Assembly: GCF_050632385.1 (NCBI RefSeq)
Contig: NZ_CP192599.1
Span: 4,402,001-4,466,000, forward strand
Length of the DNA: 64,000 bases
Direction: 5' to 3'
Origin: Humitalea sp050632385
GTDB lineage: Bacteria; Pseudomonadota; Alphaproteobacteria; Acetobacterales; Acetobacteraceae
Part shown: positions 38,535-46,966 of the stretch, piece after piece
Layout: every line of letters begins with the position of its first letter
Position numbering within the stretch: position 1 is the stretch's first letter
Notes under the pieces: generated by a model
Database searches by the model: none
What the model saw: the letters and a program-made list of their open reading frames with translations, nothing else
What the model was told of the DNA's origin: nothing
Made by a program: the position numbers and the translations under genes

Positions 38535-39701
38535 ATGACCATGACCCTGGCGGAAGAAGCCGCCGCCCTGGCCTTCCCCGGCCTTGACGAGGACGCGATC
38601 ATCGCGCTGCGCGAAGCACGCGACTGGTGCCATCTGCGCAGCCACACCAGCCCGGACCGCTTCGCGCACCTGGTCTCGATCGCCGATATCGACGCGCTGC
38701 TGCGGACCGACGCCGCGCGCGCCGGGCGCATCGCCGTCGCCGACAGCGCGCGTGAGGGTAGTGCCGCGGTGCCGGAGGAAGACTGGTCCTTCGATGACGG
38801 CCGCGTCGACCTGCCGCGGCTGTTCGATCGCTTCGACCAGGGCGGGACGCTGATCGTCAGCGAACTGCACGAACTGCATCCGCCGCTGGCGCGGTTCTGC
38901 CGGGGGCTGGAAAAACTGTTCCTGCACGGCGTGCAGTGCAACATCTACCTGACCCCGCCGGGTGCGCAGGGCTTTCGCGCGCATTTCGACACGCATGATG
39001 TGCTGGTCATGCAAGTCAGCGGCCAGAAGGACTGGCGCGTCTGGAACGGCCAGCCGGTGCCGGACCCGACGCGGCGGGTCCGCTGGGACAACCAGGTGGA
39101 GCCGATGGGCGAACCCATCGCCGTGCCGATGCGCCCGGGCGACATCCTCTACCTGCCGCGCGGGGTGATGCATGACGCGGCCACCCAGCCGGGCGGCGAG
39201 CCCAGCCTGCATGCCACGATCGGGCTGCTGGAACCCTCCTGGGCGGAGGCGCTGCGCCGCATCATCGACACGGCGGAGGAACAGGACCCCGCCTTCCGCG
39301 CCGCCGTCCCCACCTGGCGGATCGGGCAGGACGGGTTTGGCGCGGGGCTGGCCGACCTGGTCGCGCGGCTGGCCGCCCCGGGGTTGGTCGAGACCCTGGC
39401 GCTGACCTTGATCGGCCGGCTTGCGGAGGACCGGCTGCAGATGCCCGCGCGCGGGCTGATCGCCCCGCCCCCGGCGCCGGACCAGCGCCTGCGGCTGGCC
39501 GATTCCATGCACAGCGCCGTGGTGCCGCTGCCCGACGGCGGCGGCGCCCTGCGATACGGCGGCGGCAAGATCATCATGACCGAGGCGGAATTCGGCTGGC
39601 TGATGAGTTTGGAGGATGGGGCGGCCGCGGCCGACCTGCCGGGCGATGCGCTGGCGTTTCTGCAACGCCTCTTCGCGCTCGGCCTGCTCGAAGCGGTCTA
39701 G
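38535..39701 (+). CDS. JmjC/cupin-type 2-oxoglutarate oxygenase (RoxA-like)
   Basis: The 388-residue protein looks like an iron/2-oxoglutarate protein hydroxylase of the ribosomal-oxygenase group. The iron ligands are His150, Asp152 (AHFDTHDVLVMQVSG) and His213 (LYLPRGVMHDA). A helical dimerisation part follows and the C-terminus (about residues 325-388) resembles a winged helix, as in RoxA/NO66. Known relatives hydroxylate Arg or His of ribosomal proteins uL16, uL15 or uL2. An in-frame ATG at 38541 is an alternative start. The repeat lipoprotein lies immediately upstream and could be a substrate, which is inference. Confidence 0.85.
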   Translation: MTMTLAEEAAALAFPGLDEDAIIALREARDWCHLRSHTSPDRFAHLVSIADIDALLRTDAARAGRIAVADSAREGSAAVPEEDWSFDDGRVDLPRLFDRFDQGGTLIVSELHELHPPLARFCRGLEKLFLHGVQCNIYLTPPGAQGFRAHFDTHDVLVMQVSGQKDWRVWNGQPVPDPTRRVRWDNQVEPMGEPIAVPMRPGDILYLPRGVMHDAATQPGGEPSLHATIGLLEPSWAEALRRIIDTAEEQDPAFRAAVPTWRIGQDGFGAGLADLVARLAAPGLVETLALTLIGRLAEDRLQMPARGLIAPPPAPDQRLRLADSMHSAVVPLPDGGGALRYGGGKIIMTEAEFGWLMSLEDGAAAADLPGDALAFLQRLFALGLLEAV

Positions 39702-39767
39702 GCGCGGCCCCTTCCCCATCGCCGTCGCTGTGCCCAAACTGCGGGCATGACGACGACGGAGGCGGTG

Positions 39768-40742
39768 ATGCGGACCCTGAGGATTGGCCGGCGCGCAGCA
39801 TTTTTAGGCACCGCGGGGCTGCTGCCACTCGCCGCCCGGGCGCAGGGTGCCTGGCCGGACCGGTCGCTGCGCTGGATCGTCGGCTACCCGCCCGGTGGCG
39901 CGTCCGACACGTTCGCGCGGTTGATCGCGGCGCAGATGGCGCCGGGGCTGGGCCAGAGCGTGGTGGTGGAAAACCGTCCAGGCGGCGGCGCGGTGCTGGC
40001 GTCGGATACGGTCGCGCGCAGCCCGGCCGACGGGAACACCTGGCTGCACGTGGACAATGGCATCCTGGTCTACAACCCGGCGCTCTATGCCCGGCTGCCC
40101 TATGACCCGGACCGCGATTTTACGGGGGTCGGTTTCATCGGGCGCTTCCCGCTTTACATCGTGGTGCGGCCCGACAGCGCGATCCGGGATTTTGCCGGGC
40201 TGGTGGCGCAAGGCCGGGTACGGCCGGTGACCTATGGCACCCCGGCGGTGGCATCGCCGCATCACTTGGCGATGGAACTGGTCAAGCGGCGGTCGGGCCT
40301 GGCGGCGGAACACGTGCCCTATCGCGGTGGCCCGGCCTCGATGCAGGATTTGTTGGCCGGCCAGGTGGATTGCGTCGTGATCGACACCGCGACCGGCCTG
40401 CCCTTCATCCGCGACGGGCGGGTGCGGGCGCTGGTGGTGCTGTCGGATGCGCGCAGCCCGATGGTGCCGGATGTGCCGACCCTGAAGGAGTTGGGGCCGG
40501 ATGCGGTCGCCTATGGCTGGCAGGGCATGTCAGTCCCCGCCGCGACGCCGTCCGCCATTGTTGCGCGGTTGAACGAGGGCCTGCGCGCGGCCATCGCGTC
40601 GGAGGATATCGCCCGGCGCATGCGCGACCTGGGCATCGAGGCGACACCCTGGAGCGCCGCGGAATTCAACGCTTTCGTCGGGCGCGAGAACGCGCTGTGG
40701 CGGCCGTTGATCCGCGAACTCGGCATCAGGCTGGATTCGTGA
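39768..40742 (+). CDS. TctC/Bug-family solute receptor, copy 1
   Basis: The 324-residue protein is a periplasmic receptor of the tripartite tricarboxylate transporter type. A signal sequence (RRAAFLGTAGLLPLAARAQ) is followed by WPDRSLRWIVGYPPGGASDT and the Bug signature VVVENRPGGGAVLASD. ATG 39768 has a strong GGAGG five bases upstream, which is better than the in-frame ATG at 39747. It overlaps copy 2 (GTGA); the two are near-duplicates. No TctA/TctB genes are in the window, so the membrane partner is elsewhere or shared. Ligand: probably a di- or tricarboxylate, not determinable here. Confidence 0.92.
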   Translation: MRTLRIGRRAAFLGTAGLLPLAARAQGAWPDRSLRWIVGYPPGGASDTFARLIAAQMAPGLGQSVVVENRPGGGAVLASDTVARSPADGNTWLHVDNGILVYNPALYARLPYDPDRDFTGVGFIGRFPLYIVVRPDSAIRDFAGLVAQGRVRPVTYGTPAVASPHHLAMELVKRRSGLAAEHVPYRGGPASMQDLLAGQVDCVVIDTATGLPFIRDGRVRALVVLSDARSPMVPDVPTLKELGPDAVAYGWQGMSVPAATPSAIVARLNEGLRAAIASEDIARRMRDLGIEATPWSAAEFNAFVGRENALWRPLIRELGIRLDS

Positions 40743-41695
40743 ACGGCATCGGACGGCGCGCGGCGCTGGCCGGGCTGGCGCTGCCGGGTGTGGCCCTGGC
40801 CCAGACCCCCTGGCCGGACCGGACGATGCGCTGGATCGTCGGCTACCCGGCCGGTGGCGCGTCGGACCTGTTTGCCCGGTTGATCGCGGCGCAGATGGCG
40901 CCGGCGCTGGGCCAGAACGTGGTCGTGGAAAACCGCCCCGGCGGCGGCGCCGTGCTGGCATCGGATGCGGTCGCGCGAAGCCCGGCCGATGGCAATACCT
41001 GGCTGCACGTCGACAATGGCGTGTTGGTCTACAACCCGGCGCTCTATACCCGGCTGCCCTATGATCCGGACCGTGATTTGACCGGCGTCGGCTTCATCGG
41101 GCGGTTTCCGCTGTTCCTCGTCGTGCGGGCCGACAGCCCGGTCAGGGATTTCGCCGGGCTGGTGGCACAGGGCCGGGTGCGGCCGGTGACCTATGGCACC
41201 CCGGCGGTGGCATCGCCGCATCACCTGGCGATGGAACTCGTGCAGCGCCGCGCCGGGCTGGCGGCCGAGCACGTGCCCTATCGCGGGGCCGCCGCCGCGA
41301 TGCAGGATCTGCGCGCGGGGCGGGTCGAGGTGCTGGTCGCCGCGACCGGCCTGCCGTTCCTGCGCGACCCGGAGCTTCGGGTGCTGGCCGTGCTGTCAGA
41401 TGCGCGCAGCGCCTCGGCGCCCGAGGTGCCGACCCTGCGGGACCTGGGCATCGATGCCGTCGCCTATGGCTGGCAGGGCATGTCGGTGCCGGCCGCGACC
41501 CCGCCGGTGATCATCGCCCGGCTGAACGCGGCGATGCGCACGGCCGTCGCATCCGACGACATAACGCGCCGGATGCAGGAGATGGGTGTCGAGCCCGCGG
41601 CCTGGTCGCCGGCCGAATTCAACGCCTTCGTGGCAGCCGAGTCCGCGCTGTGGCGCCCCCTGATCCGCGATCTGGGGATCAGGCTGGACTCCTGA
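40739..41695 (+). CDS. TctC/Bug-family solute receptor, copy 2 (tandem duplicate)
   Basis: The 318-residue receptor has the same layout as copy 1 and long identical blocks, for example the stretch containing YGTPAVASPHHLAMELV, LPYDPDRD and YGWQGMSVPAATP. Differences cluster in the ligand-facing loop after the shared MQDL: copy 1 has VDCVVIDTATGLPFIRDG and copy 2 has VEVLVAATGLPFLRDP, three residues shorter. GTG 40739 overlaps the copy 1 stop. A recent tandem duplication with possible change of ligand is the simplest reading. It converges with the PBP1A gene, three bases apart. Confidence 0.9.
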   Translation: MNGIGRRAALAGLALPGVALAQTPWPDRTMRWIVGYPAGGASDLFARLIAAQMAPALGQNVVVENRPGGGAVLASDAVARSPADGNTWLHVDNGVLVYNPALYTRLPYDPDRDLTGVGFIGRFPLFLVVRADSPVRDFAGLVAQGRVRPVTYGTPAVASPHHLAMELVQRRAGLAAEHVPYRGAAAAMQDLRAGRVEVLVAATGLPFLRDPELRVLAVLSDARSASAPEVPTLRDLGIDAVAYGWQGMSVPAATPPVIIARLNAAMRTAVASDDITRRMQEMGVEPAAWSPAEFNAFVAAESALWRPLIRDLGIRLDS

Positions 41696-41698
41696 TCC

Positions 41699-44317
41699 TC
41701 AATACAGATCGCCCAGGTTGCGCTGTGCGGCACCGGGGTTCGGTGCCGCGCTGGGCACGCCAAAGGCGGGCGGCAGGCCCGAGACGCCGCCGCCGCCGAA
41801 CAGGGCATTGTCGTCCGGCGGCGGGCGGGCGCTGTTCTCGGTGCCCGGGCGGAAGGCTTCGACGATCGTCGCCCCGCTGTCGGTCTGGATGCGGACCAGC
41901 GCGATGCCCGGTGGCGCGCGGAAGGGCACCGGCGGGCTGCCGGCCAGGGCCGCGGCCACGACCTCACGGAAGATCGGGGCGGCGTTCAGCCCGCCCGTTT
42001 CGCCATCGCCCAGGGTGCGCGGTTCGTCGTAGCCGACCCAGATGCCGACCACGAGGTCGGGCGTATAGCCGACGAACCAATTGTCCATGTAGTCGTTGGT
42101 GGTGCCGGTCTTGCCCGCGATCGGGCGGTTCAGCCCCGCCCCGGCGCGGCTGCCGGTGCCGCGCTGCACGGCCCCCTGCAACATGCTGGTCATCTGGAAG
42201 GCGGCGATCGGATCGACGATCTGGCGCCGTTCATCCGTCAGCGGCGGCGGCCCCTGTTCGAAGCCACGGGTCGCGCATTCGGGGCAGGTGCGCCCATCGG
42301 GCCGCCAGACCAGCCGGCCGAAGCGGTCCTGCACGCTGTCGATCAGGGTCGGTTCCACCCGCTTGCCGCCATTGGCGAAGGAAGCGTAGGCCGAGGTCAT
42401 GCGCAGCACCGTCGTCTCACCGGAACCCAGCGCCATGGCAAGGTAACGCGGCATGCTGTCGATCACGCCGAAGCGGGCGGCGGTGGCGGAAACCCGCTCC
42501 ATGCCGATTTCCTGCGCAAGCCGCACGGTGACCAGGTTGAGGCTGCGTTCCAGCGCCGACCGCATGGTGACCCAGCCATTGCTGGTGCCGGCGTAATTGC
42601 CCGGGCGCCAGGTGCCCGCGGCGGTCTGGATTTCGACCGGCGCGTCCAGCAGGCGCTGGTTCGGCGGGATGCCCATTTCCAGCGCCGGCAGATAGACGAA
42701 GGGCTTGAACGAGGACCCGGGCTGCCGCATCGCCTGCGACGCGCGGTTGAACCAGGAGCGTTCGAAGGAAAACCCGCCGACCATGGCCAGCACGCGGCCG
42801 GTATTGGGGTCGAGCGCGACCAGCGCCCCCTCGACCGCCGGCAATTGCCGCAAGGCCAGGCGTTCCGGGCGGGCGGGGGTGCGCGGCGGATTGGCCGCGG
42901 TGGGCGGCAGCACTTCGACCAGCACCACGTCGCCGGGCGCCAGCACATCCTGCATGCGGCGCGGCGGCGGGCCGAGACGGCCGTCGCGCAGCACCGGGCG
43001 GGCCCAGGACTGCACCTCGTCGAACGGCAGGGTCATGGTCTGGGGCTGGGGGGCGGCACGCGGGTCGGGGCGTTCGAGCCAAGCCATCCGCGCCTCCCGG
43101 TCACGCACGTCCAGGGCGACGGCGACGCGCCATTCGGGCAGGGCGCCGGGTGGGCGCATGACCTGTTCAAGCTGGGGCAGCCATTCGGTCTGCACCGCCG
43201 AAATGCGCGACACCGGCCCGCGCCAGCCGCCACGGCGCCGGTCGTAGGCGAGCAGGCCGTGGCGCAGCGCGACCTCGGCCTGGGCCTGGAGGCGCGGGTC
43301 CAGGCTGGTGCGGGCCACGAGGCCGCCCATCGTCGTCTGGTCCACACCGAAGCGGGTCACCAACTCGCGCCGGACTTCTTCCGTAAAGTGTTGGCCGACG
43401 GGGACGAAGTCGGGGCGGCGGCTGGGGCGGGCCATCAGCGGCTCGGCCTTGGCCGCGGCGGCTTCCTCGGCGGTGATGGCGCGGTCGTCGGCCATGCGGT
43501 CGATGACCCAGTCGCGCCGGGCGCGGGCGGCCTCGGGGTAGCGGATCGGGTTGTAGTTGTTGGGCGCCTTGGGCAGGGCGGCCAGGAAGGCAGCCTCGGC
43601 CAGGGTCAGGTCGTCCAGCCCCTTGCTGAAATACTGCTGCGCCGCGGCGGCGACGCCATAGGCCTGGGCGCCCAGGAAAATCTCGTTCAGGTAGATTTCG
43701 AGGATGCGCGACTTGGGCATCGTCTCCTCGATACGGGTCGCCAGGACGGCTTCGCGCAGCTTGCGCAGCATGGTGCGGTCGCTGCCGACCAGCATGTTCT
43801 TGGCGACCTGCTGGGTGATGGTGCTGGCGCCGATGGCGCGGCGGCCGGTGCCGATATTCTCGACGTTGACCAGGGCGGCGCGCAGGATCGCGATGGGGTC
43901 GAAGCCGCCATGGGACCAGAAATTCTGGTCCTCGGCCGAAACGAAGGCCTGCTGCACCCGGCGCGGAATGGCGGCGATGGGCACGAAGACGCGGCGTTCG
44001 GTCGCCAGTTCCGCCATCAGCCGCGAATCGGCGGCATAGATGCGCGACATCTGCGGCGGCTCGTAGGTCGCCAGCCATTGGTAGTCGGGCAGTTCGGCCA
44101 CGGCCGCGCGGTAGAAGCCAAAGCCCGCGACCCCGGCGGCCAGGATGACGGTGCCGGCCAGCACGACGCCGATGCGCCAGGTCCAGCCGAAGAAGCCGAA
44201 GCGATAGGCGCGCCTGGCCTTTACCGGGCGGTCCGCCTTCGGCGGGGGCGGGGCGGGTTTTTCGGGCGCATTGTCGCGCCCCAGCGGCCGGTCGGCGCGG
44301 AGTTCATGCAAAGCCAT
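41699..44317 (-). CDS. mrcA: Penicillin-binding protein 1A (bifunctional glycosyltransferase/transpeptidase)
   Basis: The 872-residue class A PBP polymerises and cross-links peptidoglycan. A Pro-rich cytoplasmic tail and one membrane helix (about residues 48-70) precede the GT51 domain (VSAEDQNFWSHGGFDP, GASTITQQVAKNM, RKLREAVLATRIE). The transpeptidase domain has SSFK in RQPGSSFKPFVY, SLN in ERSLNLVTV, and KTG in IAGKTGTTNDYMDNWF. A 36-residue Pro/Gly-rich tail follows. The length is normal for alphaproteobacterial PBP1A. It is transcribed in the same direction as the upstream SDR operon, 46 bases downstream. Confidence 0.95.
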   Translation of the reverse strand: MALHELRADRPLGRDNAPEKPAPPPPKADRPVKARRAYRFGFFGWTWRIGVVLAGTVILAAGVAGFGFYRAAVAELPDYQWLATYEPPQMSRIYAADSRLMAELATERRVFVPIAAIPRRVQQAFVSAEDQNFWSHGGFDPIAILRAALVNVENIGTGRRAIGASTITQQVAKNMLVGSDRTMLRKLREAVLATRIEETMPKSRILEIYLNEIFLGAQAYGVAAAAQQYFSKGLDDLTLAEAAFLAALPKAPNNYNPIRYPEAARARRDWVIDRMADDRAITAEEAAAAKAEPLMARPSRRPDFVPVGQHFTEEVRRELVTRFGVDQTTMGGLVARTSLDPRLQAQAEVALRHGLLAYDRRRGGWRGPVSRISAVQTEWLPQLEQVMRPPGALPEWRVAVALDVRDREARMAWLERPDPRAAPQPQTMTLPFDEVQSWARPVLRDGRLGPPPRRMQDVLAPGDVVLVEVLPPTAANPPRTPARPERLALRQLPAVEGALVALDPNTGRVLAMVGGFSFERSWFNRASQAMRQPGSSFKPFVYLPALEMGIPPNQRLLDAPVEIQTAAGTWRPGNYAGTSNGWVTMRSALERSLNLVTVRLAQEIGMERVSATAARFGVIDSMPRYLAMALGSGETTVLRMTSAYASFANGGKRVEPTLIDSVQDRFGRLVWRPDGRTCPECATRGFEQGPPPLTDERRQIVDPIAAFQMTSMLQGAVQRGTGSRAGAGLNRPIAGKTGTTNDYMDNWFVGYTPDLVVGIWVGYDEPRTLGDGETGGLNAAPIFREVVAAALAGSPPVPFRAPPGIALVRIQTDSGATIVEAFRPGTENSARPPPDDNALFGGGGVSGLPPAFGVPSAAPNPGAAQRNLGDLY

Positions 44318-44363
44318 GGTCGCTTCCTACACCCGCGCGGGGCGGGAGGCGAACCACGAAGTC

Positions 44364-45125
44364 TTACACCGCGCGCATCAGGCCCCCGTCCACCATGATG
44401 GTCTGGCCGGTCACATAGGCGGCGGCCGGGCTGGCCAGGAAGACCACCATGGTGGCGACTTCCTCGGCCGAGCCGAAGCGCCGCATCGGGATGTCGGCCG
44501 TGACCTCGGCCTTGATCGCGGCCACGGTGGTGCCCTCGGCCGCGGCGCGGTCGGTGGCGCGGCGCTGCCACAGGGGGGTGAAGGCGCGGCCGGGGCCGAC
44601 GCAGTTCACCCCTATGTTGTCCTGTGCCCATTCGGTGGACAGCGTCTTGGTCAGCGCATGCAGCCCGGCCTTGTGGACATTGCTGACCGCCTGTTCGGCG
44701 GTCGGCTGGCGGCCGGAGACGGCGCCCAGCAGCACGACGCGGCCCGCCCCGTCGCGGACCAGCGCGGGGTGGAAGGCCCGCAGCACCCGGATGGTGCCCA
44801 GCAGGTTGAATTCGTAATTCGCCAGCCAGTCTTCGTCGGTCAGCTTCAGGAAGGGCGACCGGTGGCTGCCCCCAAAGGCCGAGATCAGAAGCCCCAGCCC
44901 ATCGGCGTATTCGGCCGCCAGGGCCGCGACCTGGGCCGGGTCGCCCACATCGCAGCGCACAGCGCGGGCGCCGGTTTCGGCCGCCGCCTTGTCCAGCTTG
45001 CCCTGGTCGCGGGAGGCGATGGTGACATCGGCCCCATCGGCCACCAGCATGGCGGCGGCGGCAAGGCCGATGCCGGACGATCCGCCGAGCACGAGGGCGC
45101 GGCGGCCCGAAAGTCCCAGATCCAT
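44364..45125 (-). CDS. SDR-family oxidoreductase lacking the catalytic tyrosine
   Basis: The 253-residue Rossmann protein has an intact cofactor site, GGSSGIG at residues 14-20, an Asn107 in the helix-4 position, and Ser137 in the active-site loop. The Y-x-x-x-K motif is broken: Lys152 is present in VSNVHKAG but the tyrosine position (148) is Ser. The C-terminus is normal (YVTGQTIMVDGGLM). Either catalysis uses another residue or the protein is non-enzymatic. It is last in the GntR-linked operon, seven bases after the TctC receptor gene. Confidence 0.85.
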   Translation of the reverse strand: MDLGLSGRRALVLGGSSGIGLAAAAMLVADGADVTIASRDQGKLDKAAAETGARAVRCDVGDPAQVAALAAEYADGLGLLISAFGGSHRSPFLKLTDEDWLANYEFNLLGTIRVLRAFHPALVRDGAGRVVLLGAVSGRQPTAEQAVSNVHKAGLHALTKTLSTEWAQDNIGVNCVGPGRAFTPLWQRRATDRAAAEGTTVAAIKAEVTADIPMRRFGSAEEVATMVVFLASPAAAYVTGQTIMVDGGLMRAV

Positions 45126-45132
45126 GCGCCGA

Positions 45133-46110
45133 TCAGTCCGGGCTGACGCCGGCGTCGCGCAGGATCGGCGCCCATTTGGCCGTTTCCTCGCGGATGAAGC
45201 GGGCCAGATCCTCGGGGGAGGAGGGCAGCGGCTCCACGCCGTGGCGGCCGAGGTGATGCACCACCTCCGGGTCCTGCAAGGTCGTGCGCATGGCGGCATT
45301 CAGCCGGTCCACGATTGCGCGCGGCAGGTTTTTCGGCCCGACCAGCGCGTTCCAGTTCTGCACGTCGAAGCCCGGCAGGCTTTCGGCGACGGTGGGGACA
45401 TCGGGAAGCAAGGGGCTGCGCGCGGCGGACGGCACCGCCAGCATCCGCAACCGCCCGCCTTCGACCTGCGGCAGCGCGGTCGGGCCGGTCGAGAAGGCGA
45501 AATCGAGCTTGCCGGAGATCAGGTCCGTCATCAGCGGCCCGCCGCCGCGATAGGGCACGTGGATGGTCTTGACCCCGGCCAGGCGGTCGAGCAGCGCGCC
45601 CGACAGATGCCCGGCCCCGCCGACACCGCTGCTGCCATAGGTGATGGTCTCCGGCCGCGCCCGCGCCGCGGCGATCAGGTCGGCGGTGCTGCGCCAGGGC
45701 CGGTCCATCGGGACGACCAGCACGTTCAGCACATTGCCGGCCATGGAGATCGGCGTGACATCGGTCTGCGGGTCGAAGGGCAGGTTGCGATACAGGCTGG
45801 GGTTCACCGACAGCGCCGCGATGGTGCCCATCAGCAAGGTGTAGCCATCGGGATTGGCGCGGGCGACGATCTCGGTCGCCAGGTTGCCGCCGGCGCCGGG
45901 GCGGTTGTCCACCACCACCGGCTGGCCCAGCAACTGGCCGAGCTTCGGCGCCATGGTGCGGGTGTTCAGATCCGTGCTGCCGCCGGCGGCGAAGCCGACG
46001 ACGACGCGGATCGCCTTGTTGGGATAGGTGTCCTGGGCGCGGGCCCCGAACGGGGAGAGGATGGCCGGCGCGGATAGCGACGCGGCCAGGATCGTGCGGC
46101 GTGGAAACAT
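45133..46110 (-). CDS. TctC/Bug-family solute receptor
   Basis: The 325-residue periplasmic receptor has a signal peptide (RRTILAASLSAPAILSPFGA) and the Bug signature VVVDNRPGAGGNLATEIVAR, with DGYTLLMGTIAALSVNPSLY near the ligand site. GGGAGG is seven bases before ATG 46110. It is the third gene of the operon CoA transferase-enoyl-CoA hydratase-receptor-SDR, suggesting that the receptor captures the acid that the CoA transferase then activates. Not closely similar to the tandem pair at 40-41 kb. Confidence 0.92.
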   Translation of the reverse strand: MFPRRTILAASLSAPAILSPFGARAQDTYPNKAIRVVVGFAAGGSTDLNTRTMAPKLGQLLGQPVVVDNRPGAGGNLATEIVARANPDGYTLLMGTIAALSVNPSLYRNLPFDPQTDVTPISMAGNVLNVLVVPMDRPWRSTADLIAAARARPETITYGSSGVGGAGHLSGALLDRLAGVKTIHVPYRGGGPLMTDLISGKLDFAFSTGPTALPQVEGGRLRMLAVPSAARSPLLPDVPTVAESLPGFDVQNWNALVGPKNLPRAIVDRLNAAMRTTLQDPEVVHHLGRHGVEPLPSSPEDLARFIREETAKWAPILRDAGVSPD

Positions 46111-46160
46111 GGCGGACCTCCCGAATGGTTCGCGCGGCGGTTGTCCCGCCGTCGCGCGTC

Positions 46161-46964
46161 TTACTTGCCTTGAAACTGGGGCGGCCGCTTTTCCATGAAG
46201 GCGCGACGACCCTCGATGTAGTCGGCGCTGGCGAAACAGGCGGCGACCATGGCATCGCAGGTCGCGCCATCCTCGGCGCCGCGGTCCTTCAGCGCCTGGC
46301 CGACGATGAATTTTGCCGCACCGACGGTGAGCGGCGCATTGCCGGCGATGGTGGTGGCGTAGTCGGTGACATAGGCTTCGAGATCAGCGCTCGGCACCAC
46401 GCGGTTCACCAGGCCCATGACGCGGGCGTCTTCGGCGCTGAATTTCCTGGCGGTGAAGAAGATTTCCTTGGCGAAGGACGGCCCGACGAGATCGACCAGG
46501 CGGCGGATGCCCTTCAGCGGATAGCCGAGACCCAACTTGGCCGCCGGCACGCCGAAACTGGCGGTGTCGTTGCAGATGCGCATGTCGCAGCACACGGCCA
46601 GCGCGGTGCCGCCGCCGATGCAATGGCCCTGGATCATCGCGATGGTCGGCTTCGGGCAATCGGACAGCGCGTCATACACGCGCGCGGTCTGCGCCTGGTA
46701 GGCGGCGACGGCGGCTTCGGAAGACCGCTCGCTTTCGAACTTCGAGATATCGGCGCCCGACACGAAAGCCTTGCCGCCAGCACCGTGGATGACGATCACG
46801 CGCACATCGGGATCGGCGGTGAAATCGGCGAGGATGGTTTCGGCGGCTTCCCACATCTCCATCGACACGGCGTTGTGCCGGGCCGGGTTGTTGAAGGTCA
46901 TCCAGCCGATGCCGCCGCCCTTGCGGGCCAGCATCAGCGGGGTGTTGAGCGTCATGCCATCCAT
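46161..46964 (-). CDS. Enoyl-CoA hydratase/isomerase family protein
   Basis: The 267-residue crotonase-fold protein has the oxyanion-hole segments KAFVSGADISKFE and CIGGGTALAVCCDMRI. The first catalytic Glu of classical hydratases is replaced: the helix reads GYPLKGIRRLVDLVGPSFA, so the reaction could be isomerisation, decarboxylation or lyase chemistry instead of hydration. Three in-frame starts lie close together (TTG 46970, ATG 46964, ATG 46955); ATG 46964 follows the CoA transferase stop by two bases. Second gene of the GntR-linked operon. Confidence 0.87.
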   Translation of the reverse strand: MDGMTLNTPLMLARKGGGIGWMTFNNPARHNAVSMEMWEAAETILADFTADPDVRVIVIHGAGGKAFVSGADISKFESERSSEAAVAAYQAQTARVYDALSDCPKPTIAMIQGHCIGGGTALAVCCDMRICNDTASFGVPAAKLGLGYPLKGIRRLVDLVGPSFAKEIFFTARKFSAEDARVMGLVNRVVPSADLEAYVTDYATTIAGNAPLTVGAAKFIVGQALKDRGAEDGATCDAMVAACFASADYIEGRRAFMEKRPPQFQGK

Positions 46965-46966
46965 TA

